A DNA stretch of 64,000 bases, taken from the NCBI GenBank assembly GCA_022071945.1, contig JAJVIN010000041.1, forward strand, positions 1 through 64,000. The letters run 5' to 3'. Both the position numbers and the translations under genes were made by a program. The stretch comes from Thermoanaerobaculia bacterium (GTDB lineage: Bacteria; Acidobacteriota; Thermoanaerobaculia; UBA5066). The notes beneath the pieces were generated by a model. That model searched no databases, was not told the DNA's origin, and saw only the letters and a program-made list of their open reading frames with translations. Positions within the stretch are counted from its first letter, which is position 1. Every line of letters starts with the position of its first letter. Shown here piece by piece: positions 26,182-35,770 of the stretch.

Positions 26182-26892
26182 TTACCTTGGGCTCGTGGGG
26201 TTCGCCGCCGGACGCGCCGGCGAAACCGGCTGCGTCTCGCCGCCGCCGCTCGAGATCACGATCCCCGTCCCGACCGCCGCCACCGCCCCGCCGATCAGGA
26301 GCCCCGCCGCAACCGGCGCCACTCCCGCCGCGGCCGCCAGGATCTGCCGGCACTCGTCGTGGGGCATCAGAACGCCGTCCTCGCCGTCCTTGACGGCGAT
26401 CTTGCTGACGACCCCGTCACACTTGAACCCCTGCGGCACGACCGGCAGGCTCATGTCGACGATGCCGATGACCAGATTGTTGGCAAAAGCCGTCTCCTCC
26501 GTGTTGAGGGGCGAGGAGCACGGCGAGGAGACCGAGACCTTGAAATCCTCGGAATTCGCCTTCTTCCCCTCTCCATCCATGGCCACGAAGCGGTAGACGA
26601 CGTCTTTCGTCTCGCTCTTGGGCTTCGGGAGGACCGCCCAGAACACGTTCCCCTCGCCCCGGCGCATCTCGAGGTAGTAGTCGCCCTGGTACTGGGCGGC
26701 GTGGTAGTAGACGCGCACGAAGGAAAGGCCTCCATCGGAGAGGACTTTCACGGTGACCTTGGCATTCTCGCCGGGCGGGATACAGGCGACCCTCTCGTGA
26801 GAAAGGGTCGGTGCCGCCATCGCCTGGAAGGAAAAGACCAGCGCCAAGGCGCCGATCCCCGCTTTCCTGAGAAGTGAGCTACACGTCAGCAC
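26182..26892 (-). CDS. Secreted/membrane-anchored protein of unknown function
   Basis: The 236-residue product has a signal peptide (about 1-26), a beta-sandwich-like region (30-125; YYHAAQYQGDYYLEMRRGEGNVFWAVLPKP) resembling domains that bind or decorate carbohydrates, and several Cys residues. A C-terminal Ala/Gly-rich hydrophobic span (about 185-212) is followed by a short proline-rich tail. It is convergent with the VWFA gene and shares its terminator region. No named family was recognised. Confidence 0.65.
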   Translation of the reverse strand: MLTCSSLLRKAGIGALALVFSFQAMAAPTLSHERVACIPPGENAKVTVKVLSDGGLSFVRVYYHAAQYQGDYYLEMRRGEGNVFWAVLPKPKSETKDVVYRFVAMDGEGKKANSEDFKVSVSSPCSSPLNTEETAFANNLVIGIVDMSLPVVPQGFKCDGVVSKIAVKDGEDGVLMPHDECRQILAAAAGVAPVAAGLLIGGAVAAVGTGIVISSGGGETQPVSPARPAANPTSPR

Positions 26893-27009
26893 GGATTTCC
26901 CTCCACAAACTCCAACTTAGAGCCAAACTCAAGACACGTCAAGTCTACCGCAACCCTCAGGAATGACAACCGGACGGACTTCCCACAACTTTACGGTTCA
27001 TTCCGCCGC

Positions 27010-28545
27010 CTAGTTTCCAATCGGGACCGCCCCCTCGGGCCCCAGGACGAACGACCTCGAGAAACCGTCGATCACGTCGCGCAGCGTCACCTGCACGCTT
27101 CCGTCCGCGGAGCAGGAATAGCGCTCCTCCACGAGAGGCCCATCCCAGAGCCTCAGAACCGGCAGCCCGCGCAGCTCTTTCTGGCCTCGAAGCTCGCGTG
27201 CGAACGGGAAGAGAAGCTCCGCCCAGGAACTGACGTCCCCGTCGGGCCTCCCGTTCTTCAGCCGGGTGCACTCGACGAAGCGGTAGTGCCCGATGTTGTG
27301 CGCCGCCTGGTAGCGCCTGACGACCTCGACCGGCGGCTCGCCGGGCGCCGGGAGAGTCATGTCGCGCCCGAAGATCGGGTCGAAGACGACCCCGGCTCCG
27401 CCCTCGGCCTCGCGAAAGACTCCGAATGTCCTCGTCAACCGGTCCGCGAGGGAATAGCCTGCCTCCTGATCGAGGAAGATCGCCAGGCCGATGGCCGTCG
27501 CGGCAAAGGGGTGGGGCGATCTCTTGACCCGGCGCTCCCCGAACCTCTCCCTCAGGTACCTCGGGACGAGGGGGAACGAACCTGATCCGCCGACCACGTA
27601 GATTCCGGCGATCTCGGCCTCCAAGACCTCGTCCCGGTCCCCTTCCCTGAACGGGTCACGCAGGACGAGCTCGAGCGCATCCACCGAACGGGCCACCAGC
27701 CCCTCGCACGCCTGAAAGATCTCCTCGACGGGCACCGCCAGGGGGGCGTCCTCGATGAAGTCGAGATCGAACAGGACACGCCTCGTGTTCGGCCGGATCG
27801 CCTCCTTCTGCCGGGCGCACTCCTCGAGCAGCAGGTCACGCTTGTCAGAGTCCAGGTCCGGCCGGCCAGCCTTTTCCAGGACGAGGGCGGCGATGGCGGC
27901 GTCGAAATCGTCGCCTCCCAGGCGGCCGACCCCCTCGCTCGACACGACCTCGCTCCTGCGTCCCGTCATCTTGAGAAGCGACGCGTCGAAGGTCCCGCCT
28001 CCGAGGTCATAGATGGCGACGTACTCGCGGCGCGACGTGATCGAGGACCGGTACCGGTGGGCGTACTCGAACCCCGCCGCGGACGGCTCGTTCAAGAGGG
28101 CGGTGACGTGAAAGCCCGCCTGGGCGAAGGCATCGAGGGTGAGGAAGCGCTGGGAGCTGCCGGAGTTGGCCGGAACGCTGACGGCGATCTCGATCGGACT
28201 GTCCCCTCCGGCCGGCACCACGTTCGAGTGGGTGAGCAGCTCTTCCCTCACATGGAGGAGAAAGCGGGTCACGAGGTCCTCGACCCGGTACCTCTGGCCA
28301 GCTACATCGATCTCCGCATTGGGCCCCGCTTCGGCCAGGATCCGCTTGATCGAGCGGACGACCTTCCAGCGAGGATCGCGCCGCACGGCGGCGGCCGCGT
28401 GCCCGAAGACGAGGCTCCCGTCGTCCCGGCCGGCAATCAAGGACGGGACGACCTCGCCCCCCTCGAAGGAAACGACCGGATAATTGCCGCGGTCGACCCA
28501 GGCCACCACCGTGTGCGTCGTGCCGAAGTCGACTCCGAACTTCAT
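27010..28545 (-). CDS. Hsp70-family (DnaK-like) ATPase
   Basis: The 511-residue protein begins with the actin-fold phosphate-1 loop GVDFGTTHTVVAWVD. It has the connecting region ALLNEPSAAGFEYA, phosphate-2 loop IYDLGGGTFDASLLK and adenosine motif IYVVGGSGSFPLVPRYL. DnaK is about 640 residues; here the ATPase domain is followed by only about 110 residues with no recognisable lid, so this is an Hsp70-like protein of the short type, not the housekeeping DnaK. The start ATG 28545 is where homology begins; the frame is open upstream. It is divergent from the exonuclease gene. Substrate is unknown. Confidence 0.88.
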   Translation of the reverse strand: MKFGVDFGTTHTVVAWVDRGNYPVVSFEGGEVVPSLIAGRDDGSLVFGHAAAAVRRDPRWKVVRSIKRILAEAGPNAEIDVAGQRYRVEDLVTRFLLHVREELLTHSNVVPAGGDSPIEIAVSVPANSGSSQRFLTLDAFAQAGFHVTALLNEPSAAGFEYAHRYRSSITSRREYVAIYDLGGGTFDASLLKMTGRRSEVVSSEGVGRLGGDDFDAAIAALVLEKAGRPDLDSDKRDLLLEECARQKEAIRPNTRRVLFDLDFIEDAPLAVPVEEIFQACEGLVARSVDALELVLRDPFREGDRDEVLEAEIAGIYVVGGSGSFPLVPRYLRERFGERRVKRSPHPFAATAIGLAIFLDQEAGYSLADRLTRTFGVFREAEGGAGVVFDPIFGRDMTLPAPGEPPVEVVRRYQAAHNIGHYRFVECTRLKNGRPDGDVSSWAELLFPFARELRGQKELRGLPVLRLWDGPLVEERYSCSADGSVQVTLRDVIDGFSRSFVLGPEGAVPIGN

Positions 28546-28759
28546 CGCCGCGGAGTTTACCCCGCCCCCCTTGAAGACGCCCCGTTGATGCTCCCTGCCG
28601 CGACCCGCTCTATGATCGAGCCGCTGGATCCTCTGCCCGCGAGCCGTTTCCGAAGGCCGCGCGGCCGGCTGGGCCCTGATCGCCCTTGACCGAAAGCCCC
28701 AACAACCCGGGAGGAACGCTCCCCCGCCGGGACGCTCCCCAAAGTAAGGACTCACCCGC

Positions 28760-29587
28760 TTGCCCGAGACGCGCACCATCGACATCCCCGAGAAAGTCCT
28801 GGCCAACCTCCGGGCTCTGGTCCAAGAGAAGCCCCTCGTCTTTTTCGACCTCGAGACCACGGGAACCGACCGGTTCATGGACCGGGTCGTCGAGATCGGG
28901 GCGCTCCGGATCGAGACCTCCGGGGGCCTCTCGTTTTTCGAGCAGCGGATTCACCCGGGCATCCGGATCCCCAGGGAGTCGAGCGCCATTCACGGCATCA
29001 CGGACGCGGACGTCCGGGACTGCCCTCGGTTCGCGGAGGTCATCCCCCAGATCGAAGAGGTCTTCGCGGGCGCGGATCTTTCGGGATACAACATTCGGAC
29101 CTTCGACGTGCCCGTCCTTCAGAAAGAGTACGAGAGGGCTGGCCGCGAGCTCAGGCTCGAGGGACGCCGCATCGTGGACGCCCAGGTCATCTTCTTCCGG
29201 AAGGAGCCCCGGGACCTCTCGGCGGCCCTGCGCTTCTTCTCGGGACGCGAGCACACCGGGGCCCACTCGTCCCTGGCGGATGTGATTGCGGCGGCCGAGG
29301 TCCTCTCGGGCGAGCTCTCGCGCTACTCGGACCTCCCCAGGACCATCGCGGGTCTTGCCGAGTTTTCATCCCCCATCGAAGGCCGCTACGTGGACCCCGA
29401 CAAGCGCTTCCTGTGGCGAGACGGCGAGGCGGTCTTCGCCTTCGGCGAGCACCGTGGCATCCCCCTGAAGGAAGTCGCCCGGACAAGCCCGGGGTACCTG
29501 GAGTGGATGGCGAATCGGGACTTCCCGAGCGAGACGAAGAGGATCGTCCGAGAGGCCCTGCGTGGAAGCTTCCCCGAGAAGTCCTGA
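28760..29587 (+). CDS. DEDDh 3'-5' exonuclease (DnaQ-like)
   Basis: The 275-residue protein has the DnaQ exonuclease motifs: FFDLETTG (Asp, Glu), IHGITDADVRD, GYNIRTFDVPVL (Asp) and HTGAHSSLADVIAA (His, Asp). The C-terminal 70 residues (DPDKRFLWRDGEAVFAFGEHRGIPLKEV...YLEWM) match the small domain found at the end of exonuclease X-like proteins. It therefore more likely acts as a stand-alone repair exonuclease than as the Pol III proofreader. The start is TTG 28760 with AAGGA about 9 bases upstream. Its end overlaps the next gene. Confidence 0.88.
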   Translation: MPETRTIDIPEKVLANLRALVQEKPLVFFDLETTGTDRFMDRVVEIGALRIETSGGLSFFEQRIHPGIRIPRESSAIHGITDADVRDCPRFAEVIPQIEEVFAGADLSGYNIRTFDVPVLQKEYERAGRELRLEGRRIVDAQVIFFRKEPRDLSAALRFFSGREHTGAHSSLADVIAAAEVLSGELSRYSDLPRTIAGLAEFSSPIEGRYVDPDKRFLWRDGEAVFAFGEHRGIPLKEVARTSPGYLEWMANRDFPSETKRIVREALRGSFPEKS

Positions 29588-29906
29588 GGACCCCCGGCCG
29601 AACGCCAACGGCAAGGGGTTGTCTCGAAAGCGCCACCGGCTCCTCAGGCCCCTCCTCATCGGTCTGGGCTGGGTTCTCCTTGGCGTGGGGCTGCTCGGGG
29701 GCCTGCTCCCGGTGATCCCCGGGTGGCCCTTCGGGGTCACGGGCGCCGCGATCCTCTACCTCGAGAGCCGCTGGGTTCAACGCCAGGTCCGCCGGTGGCG
29801 TCAGCGTCACCCGAAGCTCGAGCGGACGTGGCTGAAGGCGCGTGCCTGGCTCAAGGAGAGAAACCGCCAGAGACGCGCCAGGGCGGCGCCCGGCAACGGT
29901 CCGTAG
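29562..29906 (+). CDS. Small membrane protein, PGPGW/DUF454-like
   Basis: The 114-residue product contains a hydrophobic hairpin (about 30-68: LLIGLGWVLLGVGLLGGLLPVIPGWPFGVTGAAILYL) resembling PGPGW or DUF454 proteins, followed by a very basic amphipathic tail. The GTG start at 29562 overlaps the exonuclease by 26 bases; a TTG at 29619 is an alternative that drops a nondescript N-terminus. Function is unknown. It is convergent with ftsZ, 77 bases away. Confidence 0.65.
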   Translation: MEASPRSPEDPRPNANGKGLSRKRHRLLRPLLIGLGWVLLGVGLLGGLLPVIPGWPFGVTGAAILYLESRWVQRQVRRWRQRHPKLERTWLKARAWLKERNRQRRARAAPGNGP

Positions 29907-29983
29907 CCAGGTCTCCGCCCTTCTTCCCGCCCGAAGGCTGGGACCAGACCATCCGGGCCTCGCCCGGCCGCGCCTGGCCCAGC

Positions 29984-31162
29984 CTAGTCCATCTGCCTCC
30001 TGAGGTAAGTCGGAATGTCGTAGACGTCCTCCCGCCCCGTGAGGTTCACGCCAAAGCCGTAGTCGTCGTTGACGATGGGCTCGGGGGCGCGGGGCTTCTC
30101 GGCCGCCCTCTGCTTCATCGGCGGCGGCGGGATGACGAAGTCTGCCATTCGCTTCGACGGCATCATGGCCGGAGCCTCGAAGCCCGTTGCGATGACGCTG
30201 ATCTTCACCTGGTCCTTCATCTCGGCATCGCGCACGAGACCGATGATGATGTTGGCGTCCTCGTCGGCGGCCTTCTGGATGATGTCGCACGCCTCTCCGA
30301 ACTCGGACGAGGAGAGGTCGTCGCCGCCCGTGACGTTGATGAGGATGGCGCGGGCCCCCTGGATCGACTGCTCTTCCAGGAGCGGGTTGGAGATGGCCTT
30401 CTGGGCAGCCTCGACCGCGCGGTGTTCGCCCGTGGCGACCCCGGTCCCCATGAGGGCCATGCCCATGTTCTCCATGACGGCCTTGACGTCGGCGAAGTCG
30501 ACGTTGACCTCTCCGGGGAACGTGATGAGGTCGCTGATTCCCTGAACGGCCTGCCGGAGGACGTCGTCGGCGATACGGAAGGCCTCCCAGATCGTGACGT
30601 TGCGGTCGACGAAGGCGTAGAGCTTCTCGTTGGGGATGGTGATGAGGGTGTCGACGTACTCCCGCAGTTCCGCGATCCCCTGCTCGGCGACTTTCAGCTT
30701 TCGGCGTCCCTCGAAGCCGAACGGCTTGGAGACGATGGCGACGACGAGGGCTCCGGTCTCGGAAGCGATCTTGGCCACGACGGGAGCGGCGCCGGTGCCG
30801 GTGCCGCCGCCCATGCCGGCGGTGACGAAGACCATGTCGGCACCCTTGAGAGCCTCGGCAATCTGTTCCGCGTTCTCCAGGGCGGCGTCACAGCCGAGCT
30901 TCGGGTTGGCTCCGGCCCCCATGCCGCGTGCCGAGTTGACCCCGAGCTGGAGCTTGACCGCGGCGCGGTTGAGCCTCAGCACCTGCAGGTCCGTGTTGGC
31001 GACGATGAAGTCGACACCGCGGATTCCCGCCTGGATCATCCGGTTCACGGCGTTGCCGCCTCCCCCTCCGACTCCGACGACCTTGATCTTCGCGGGCGAG
31101 GGTGCCTCTTCGCCCAGAGAGATCGTCAGGGGTGAGCGCGCGTCTTTGTCAATTCCCGGCAT
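29984..31162 (-). CDS. ftsZ: Cell division GTPase FtsZ
   Basis: The 392-residue tubulin homologue forms the cytokinetic ring. The nucleotide-binding elements are complete: VVGVGGGGGNAVNRMI, the tubulin signature GGGTGTGAAPVVA, and the T7-loop region TFPGEVNVDFADVKAVM. The C-terminal conserved peptide (DIPTYLRRQMD), which binds FtsA and other partners, is intact after a short linker (about 325-375). It is the last gene of the cluster, 18 bases after ftsA, with a purine-rich site before the ATG. Confidence 0.98.
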   Translation of the reverse strand: MPGIDKDARSPLTISLGEEAPSPAKIKVVGVGGGGGNAVNRMIQAGIRGVDFIVANTDLQVLRLNRAAVKLQLGVNSARGMGAGANPKLGCDAALENAEQIAEALKGADMVFVTAGMGGGTGTGAAPVVAKIASETGALVVAIVSKPFGFEGRRKLKVAEQGIAELREYVDTLITIPNEKLYAFVDRNVTIWEAFRIADDVLRQAVQGISDLITFPGEVNVDFADVKAVMENMGMALMGTGVATGEHRAVEAAQKAISNPLLEEQSIQGARAILINVTGGDDLSSSEFGEACDIIQKAADEDANIIIGLVRDAEMKDQVKISVIATGFEAPAMMPSKRMADFVIPPPPMKQRAAEKPRAPEPIVNDDYGFGVNLTGREDVYDIPTYLRRQMD

Positions 31163-31180
31163 TCTGAGCCTCCCTCACAT

Positions 31181-32440
31181 TCACATCCCACTCACGGTTG
31201 GAAACAGAGCTTTCATCTTGTTCTTCAGCCTCGAAAGGAAGTCGGAGCCAGATCCGGCCCGGCCCCGCGCCGGACCCTGGCTCCCGCGGGAATCGAGGAG
31301 CAGGCCCGCCGCGCAGGCCCACTCTGGCCCCGAGATCACGTCCGTCAGCCCGCCGAAGCCGTGCGGCCTTCCGCGCCTCACCTGGATCCCGAGCTTCTGT
31401 TCGGCCAGCTCGGAGAGCCCGTCCAGGTCGGCTCCGCCGCCCGTCAGGACGAGACCACTGCGGATCTCGTCCGTCTTGACGGCCTGCATCACCGTCCGCC
31501 AGAGGAACTCCTCGAGGAGCTCGTCCGCGCGCGCCCCGAGGTACTTGGCGATGTCTCTCTTGGGAACGGGCCGGATTCCCCGCCCTCCGGTCAGCGCGAC
31601 GTCCACCACCTCGTCTTCTCCGACGAGCGTCTGCAGCGCGGCTCCGTACTTCTTCTTGATCCTCTCCGCCTCGGTCACCGGGGTCTTCAGGAGGACGGCC
31701 AGGTCGTTCGTGAAGTACTCGCCCCCCATCTTGACGACCGTGCTCATCGTCACGGCGCCGTTCACCCAGACCGCGATCTCGGTCGTCCCCGCGCCGACGT
31801 CCGCCAGAACGACTCCATGCTCCTTCTCGTCCGGCGTCAGGACGGAGGCGCTGGCGGCAAGGGGCTCGAAGATCAGGTCGACGACCTCGATGCCGGCGCG
31901 GTTGACGCAGTTGACGAGATTCTGCTTGGCCGCCGAGGGGACCGTGACGACGTGGACGTCGGCCTCCAGGCGGCTGCCGACCATCCCGAGAGGGTCCTGC
32001 ACTCCGTCCTGCCCGTCGACGATGAACTGGCGCTGGAGCACATGCAGGATCTCCGTCTCCGGCGAGAGCCTCTCGCTGCGCGCCGCATCGAGCGCCCGGG
32101 CGATGTCCTCCTGAGTGATCTCGCGGTTCTTGGCCGCCACCGCGACGGCCTGCCGCGTGTTGAAGCACTTCATGTCCGGAACCGCGATTCCGACGACGGC
32201 CCGCTCGACCTGGACCCCGGCCATGATCTCCGCTTCCTCGGTCGCTCGCTTGATGGCCTCCACGGTGCTCGGGACGTCGATGATGACCCCCTTGCGGGCC
32301 CCCTTGTGCAGGGCGGTTCCTTTCCCGGCGATATCCAGCCGGTCCTCGCGCGTTTCGGCGATCAAGACGCAAACCTTCGACGACCCGATGTCTAGGCTCA
32401 CGAGATAGGGGGCGTTCTTCTGCACGTCCAGCTTCCTCAC
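31181..32440 (-). CDS. ftsA: Cell division protein FtsA
   Basis: The 419-residue actin-like ATPase anchors FtsZ to the membrane. Visible are the N-terminal SLDIGSSKVCVLIAE, the SHS2/1C region, the phosphate-2 motif LADVGAGTTEIAVWVNG, LVLTGGGADLDGL, and a C-terminal amphipathic membrane helix (FLSRLKNKMKALFP). The GTG start overlaps the ftsQ stop by four bases. Gene order ftsQ-ftsA-ftsZ is canonical. Confidence 0.97.
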   Translation of the reverse strand: MRKLDVQKNAPYLVSLDIGSSKVCVLIAETREDRLDIAGKGTALHKGARKGVIIDVPSTVEAIKRATEEAEIMAGVQVERAVVGIAVPDMKCFNTRQAVAVAAKNREITQEDIARALDAARSERLSPETEILHVLQRQFIVDGQDGVQDPLGMVGSRLEADVHVVTVPSAAKQNLVNCVNRAGIEVVDLIFEPLAASASVLTPDEKEHGVVLADVGAGTTEIAVWVNGAVTMSTVVKMGGEYFTNDLAVLLKTPVTEAERIKKKYGAALQTLVGEDEVVDVALTGGRGIRPVPKRDIAKYLGARADELLEEFLWRTVMQAVKTDEIRSGLVLTGGGADLDGLSELAEQKLGIQVRRGRPHGFGGLTDVISGPEWACAAGLLLDSRGSQGPARGRAGSGSDFLSRLKNKMKALFPTVSGM

Positions 32441-33246
32441 GTCTTTCCGCGCGCCGCGTCCGCCGCGGGCGCCCTGAGAACGATCCGTCCCGAGAACCTC
32501 AGATCCACGTCAGTCTTCAGGAGGGAGTGGCGATCCAGTTCGGGCTGGAGAGCGAGGAGGGCCCTCCACGACGCCACCGCTTCACCCTTGCGCACGGATT
32601 CCTTCGAAAAGAGGATCCGCAGATGAGAGTACCTGTCGATCACCGCGAACGAGTCCGGCGCGACCTCGACCTCCGAGAGACGCGCGTGCAGCGTTGCATC
32701 CTCTTCCAGGACCGCCGCCACGAAACTGGCCCCGGCCGCCACGAATCCTGGTTCGTCGGTCTTGGGCCGGATGATGACGAAATCCTCCGCCGGACTTCCC
32801 GGACGGTCGCCGTGCGGTCCCAGCCACATCCCGCGCCGGTCTACCGTCCAGAGCTCGCCGTCCTTCATCGCCACGGCGACGGCCGGCCGCGCCTTGACCC
32901 TCACGAAGATCGTGTCGGGGATCACACGGCGCGCCTCGACTTCTTCCACCCACGGCAGCTGCGCGAGACCGCCGAGGCTGCGCTCGAAATCCAGGAACAG
33001 GATCGGCGCTCCGATCCAGGCATCGGTGATCTCTTCGGTCTGCGCCTGCCGGATCGGGGGAACCCCCTCGAGAACCACCCTCGCCACATGGAACCTCGGG
33101 TGGAACCTCAGGGCCCAGAACACCAGCACGGCCGACGCTCCGGCCAGAACTCCGAGCACGACTCGACTCACGACCCTGCCGACGGGCACCGTCCGCCGGG
33201 CCTGCGCGAGCGTGTGCTGGGCCGTCTGTCCAGATCTCACGGTCAC
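32437..33246 (-). CDS. ftsQ: Cell division protein FtsQ
   Basis: The 269-residue bitopic protein has one N-terminal span (about 27-46, VLGVLAGASAVLVFWALRF), a POTRA domain (about 52-120; FHVARVVLEGVPPIRQAQ), and the FtsQ beta domain with EARRVIPDTIFVRVKARPAVAV. It scaffolds the FtsL/FtsB divisome subcomplex in the periplasm. Its GTG start overlaps the murC stop, and its stop overlaps the ftsA start. Confidence 0.92.
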   Translation of the reverse strand: MTVRSGQTAQHTLAQARRTVPVGRVVSRVVLGVLAGASAVLVFWALRFHPRFHVARVVLEGVPPIRQAQTEEITDAWIGAPILFLDFERSLGGLAQLPWVEEVEARRVIPDTIFVRVKARPAVAVAMKDGELWTVDRRGMWLGPHGDRPGSPAEDFVIIRPKTDEPGFVAAGASFVAAVLEEDATLHARLSEVEVAPDSFAVIDRYSHLRILFSKESVRKGEAVASWRALLALQPELDRHSLLKTDVDLRFSGRIVLRAPAADAARGKT

Positions 33247-34646
33247 ACCGCCTCCCCGGGCACGGTCACGGCCAGCCTCTCCTCGAGAAAGCGCTCGCCA
33301 AAGCGATGGACGTCACCCGCGCCCATGGTGATCAGGACATCGCCCGGCAGGAGGACCGTCCGGAGCATCTCGAGGATCTGCTCCCTGTCGGGAACGTACA
33401 GGGACGCCCGGTGACCGCGGGCGAGGGCCGCCTCGGAAACGAGGGCACCCGTCACGCCCGGCAACGGAGCCTCGCGGGAGCCGTAGACCGGAGCAACGAC
33501 GAGCACGTCGGCCGCAAGAAAGGCCCTGCCGAAGTTCTGCGCCTGGTCCTTCGTCCGGCTGTAGAGGTGGGGCTGAAAGAGCACCACGATCCGGCGCCCG
33601 GGAAAGGCCTGCCGGGCCGACGCCAGCGTTCCCGCGACCTCGGTGGGATGGTGAGCGTAGTCGTCCATGACGAGGACCCCGTCCCGCTCCCCCTTGCGCT
33701 CGAAACGCCGGATCACTCCCGAGAAGGAATTGAGGGCGCTGGCCGCCACCGGGAACGGAATTTCCAGTTCCAGGGCGATCGCGATCGCCGCGAGGGCATT
33801 CTTGACGTTGTGAAGGCCGGGAACAGGCAGCTCCACGGGTCCGAGGACCTGGCCCCCGCACACGGCCACGAACCGGGACCCCGACGGCTCGAGTCTCACG
33901 TCCCGGGCGGTCACATCGGCATCCGGCGTCAGACCGAACGTCACCACGCGCCGTGAGAACCGCGGACGGATCTCGCGGACGTTCGCGTCGTCCAGCCCGA
34001 GGATCACGGCGCCGAAGAACGGAACGGTCCGGGCGAACGCCGTGAAGGAAGTCTTCAGATCGTCGAGGTCCTTGTAGGTATCGAGGTGCTCGAGATCGAT
34101 GTTGAGCACGACCGCCAGGACGGGCCGGAGCTCGAGGAACGACCGGTCGTACTCGTCGGCCTCGGCGACGAGGAGATCCCCCTTGCCGAGGCGGGCATTC
34201 GTGCCGATCATCCGGAAGCGGCCCCCGACGACGATCGTCGGGTCGAGCCCGCCGTTCATCAGGACCGCGCCCGTCATCGAGGTCGTCGTCGTTTTACCGT
34301 GAGATCCCGCGATCGCGACGCCTCTCTTGAAGCGCATCACCTCCGCCAGCATCTCAGCCCGCTTGATGACGGGGATCTTCGCCGCCCTCGCCGCGACGAC
34401 CTCGGGATTGTCCTCGGCCACAGCCGAGGAGTAAACGACGACGTCCGCTCCCGCCACCTGCTGGGACCGGTGACCCGCCGGATACACCGGGATCCCGAGC
34501 TCCCGCAGCCTCTCGGTCGTCTCGCTCTCCTTGGCGTCCGAACCCGTCACGGCAAAGCCCACGCTCTTCAGGAGCTCGGCCAGCCCGGACATCCCGATGC
34601 CGCCGATCCCGACGAAGTGGAGGCGTTTGACCTTCAGAAAGTTCAC
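33243..34646 (-). CDS. murC: UDP-N-acetylmuramate-L-alanine ligase
   Basis: The 467-residue Mur ligase adds L-Ala to UDP-MurNAc. It shows the N-terminal dinucleotide-like fold (HFVGIGGIGMSGLAELL), the ATP loop GSHGKTTTTSM, the central YDRSFLELRPVLAVVLNIDLEHLD, and the C-terminal DDYAHHPTEV. In most clusters murG lies directly before murC; here ftsW does, with a 16-base gap. The start is GTG 34646. Confidence 0.97.
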   Translation of the reverse strand: MNFLKVKRLHFVGIGGIGMSGLAELLKSVGFAVTGSDAKESETTERLRELGIPVYPAGHRSQQVAGADVVVYSSAVAEDNPEVVAARAAKIPVIKRAEMLAEVMRFKRGVAIAGSHGKTTTTSMTGAVLMNGGLDPTIVVGGRFRMIGTNARLGKGDLLVAEADEYDRSFLELRPVLAVVLNIDLEHLDTYKDLDDLKTSFTAFARTVPFFGAVILGLDDANVREIRPRFSRRVVTFGLTPDADVTARDVRLEPSGSRFVAVCGGQVLGPVELPVPGLHNVKNALAAIAIALELEIPFPVAASALNSFSGVIRRFERKGERDGVLVMDDYAHHPTEVAGTLASARQAFPGRRIVVLFQPHLYSRTKDQAQNFGRAFLAADVLVVAPVYGSREAPLPGVTGALVSEAALARGHRASLYVPDREQILEMLRTVLLPGDVLITMGAGDVHRFGERFLEERLAVTVPGEAV

Positions 34647-34662
34647 GAGCGCGAGTCTCCCG

Positions 34663-35766
34663 TCATGACGAGTGTTGCGAGATGTTCAAGAGGATCCCGA
34701 CCGCGATGAGGTCCGCCCACAGGGCGGAACCCCCGTACGACAGGAACGGCAGCGGGATTCCCTTTGTTGGGACCAAGGCGAGGACCACCGATATGTTGAG
34801 CAGCGCCTGAAAAACGATCATCACGCAAATTCCGGTCCCGGCGAGCCTTCCAAAACTGTCCGGTGAGTTGACGGCGGCTCGAAAGCCCCTTGCGAGCAAG
34901 AGACCGAACACTCCGAGCACCAGAACGCAACCGATAAATCCCAGCTCCTCCCCCACGATCGCGTAGATGAAGTCGGTGTAAGGGTAAGGGAGAAAGAAGA
35001 GTTTTTGTTTGCTGTTTCCCAGTCCGAGACCAGAAATTCCACCCGTGCCCACGGCGATGAGGGACTGGAGCGACTGGAACCCCTTTCCGAGGGGATCCGC
35101 CTCCGGATTCAGGAACGTCATCAGCCGGTCCTTGCGGTACGGCGCCGACATGACGTAGGCCCAAGTCGTGGGGACGAGGAGCAGAGCCGCCCAGAGGAAG
35201 TAACGGAGTCTCACGCCGGCCACGAAGAGCATCGCCGAGGCAATCGCGACGAAGGAGAAGGCCGTTCCGAAGTCGGGCTGCGCCAGAACGAGGCCGGCGG
35301 GAACCAAGACGATGGCCGCCGCGGGAATCAGCGTCCGCTGCAAGTTCTCCTCTTCCCCTTCACGCCGCGACAGGAGCGCCGCCAGCGCGAGGATCAGCCC
35401 CAGCTTCATGAACTCGGAAGGCTGCAGCGAGAACATCCCGAGATCGATCCACCTTCGCGTCCCGTTGACGGGATGCGCGAACAAGACGGCCACGAGGCTC
35501 GCCACGAGGACCGTCATCGCGACAGCGACGACCGCGGGACGGTTGAACTCGCGGTAGTCGACTGCGTGGACCGCCCAGGCGAGAAACGCCCCGACCAGAA
35601 GCGCGAAGCCCTGCTTCATGACGAAGTGGAAGGGGTTCGCCGGTCCGCCCGCCGCCGGCAGGTAGATCTGCATCGCCGAGGCGCTGTAGATCATCAGGAG
35701 GCCGAAACAGCTCAGGGTCAGGGCCGAGAGGAACAAGTACCGGTCGGACGCCAGCTTCTTTGCCAT
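34663..35766 (-). CDS. ftsW: Septal peptidoglycan glycosyltransferase FtsW (SEDS)
   Basis: The 367-residue polytopic protein (about ten spans) carries the SEDS signatures NGTRRWIDLGMFSLQPSEFMK, the catalytic-loop area VGTGGISGLGLGNSKQK and PYPYTDFIYAIVGEELGFIG. It polymerises lipid II at the septum with FtsI. The ATG at 35766, four bases after the murD stop, is preferred over a longer frame. Confidence 0.96.
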   Translation of the reverse strand: MAKKLASDRYLFLSALTLSCFGLLMIYSASAMQIYLPAAGGPANPFHFVMKQGFALLVGAFLAWAVHAVDYREFNRPAVVAVAMTVLVASLVAVLFAHPVNGTRRWIDLGMFSLQPSEFMKLGLILALAALLSRREGEEENLQRTLIPAAAIVLVPAGLVLAQPDFGTAFSFVAIASAMLFVAGVRLRYFLWAALLLVPTTWAYVMSAPYRKDRLMTFLNPEADPLGKGFQSLQSLIAVGTGGISGLGLGNSKQKLFFLPYPYTDFIYAIVGEELGFIGCVLVLGVFGLLLARGFRAAVNSPDSFGRLAGTGICVMIVFQALLNISVVLALVPTKGIPLPFLSYGGSALWADLIAVGILLNISQHSS

Positions 35767-35770
35767 CGCC

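Noticed and set aside
28546-28878. N-terminal extension of the Hsp70-like protein
   Set aside because: The phosphate-1 loop starts at the ATG at 28545; the upstream codons are unlike any Hsp70 and overlap the divergent promoter region and the exonuclease start.
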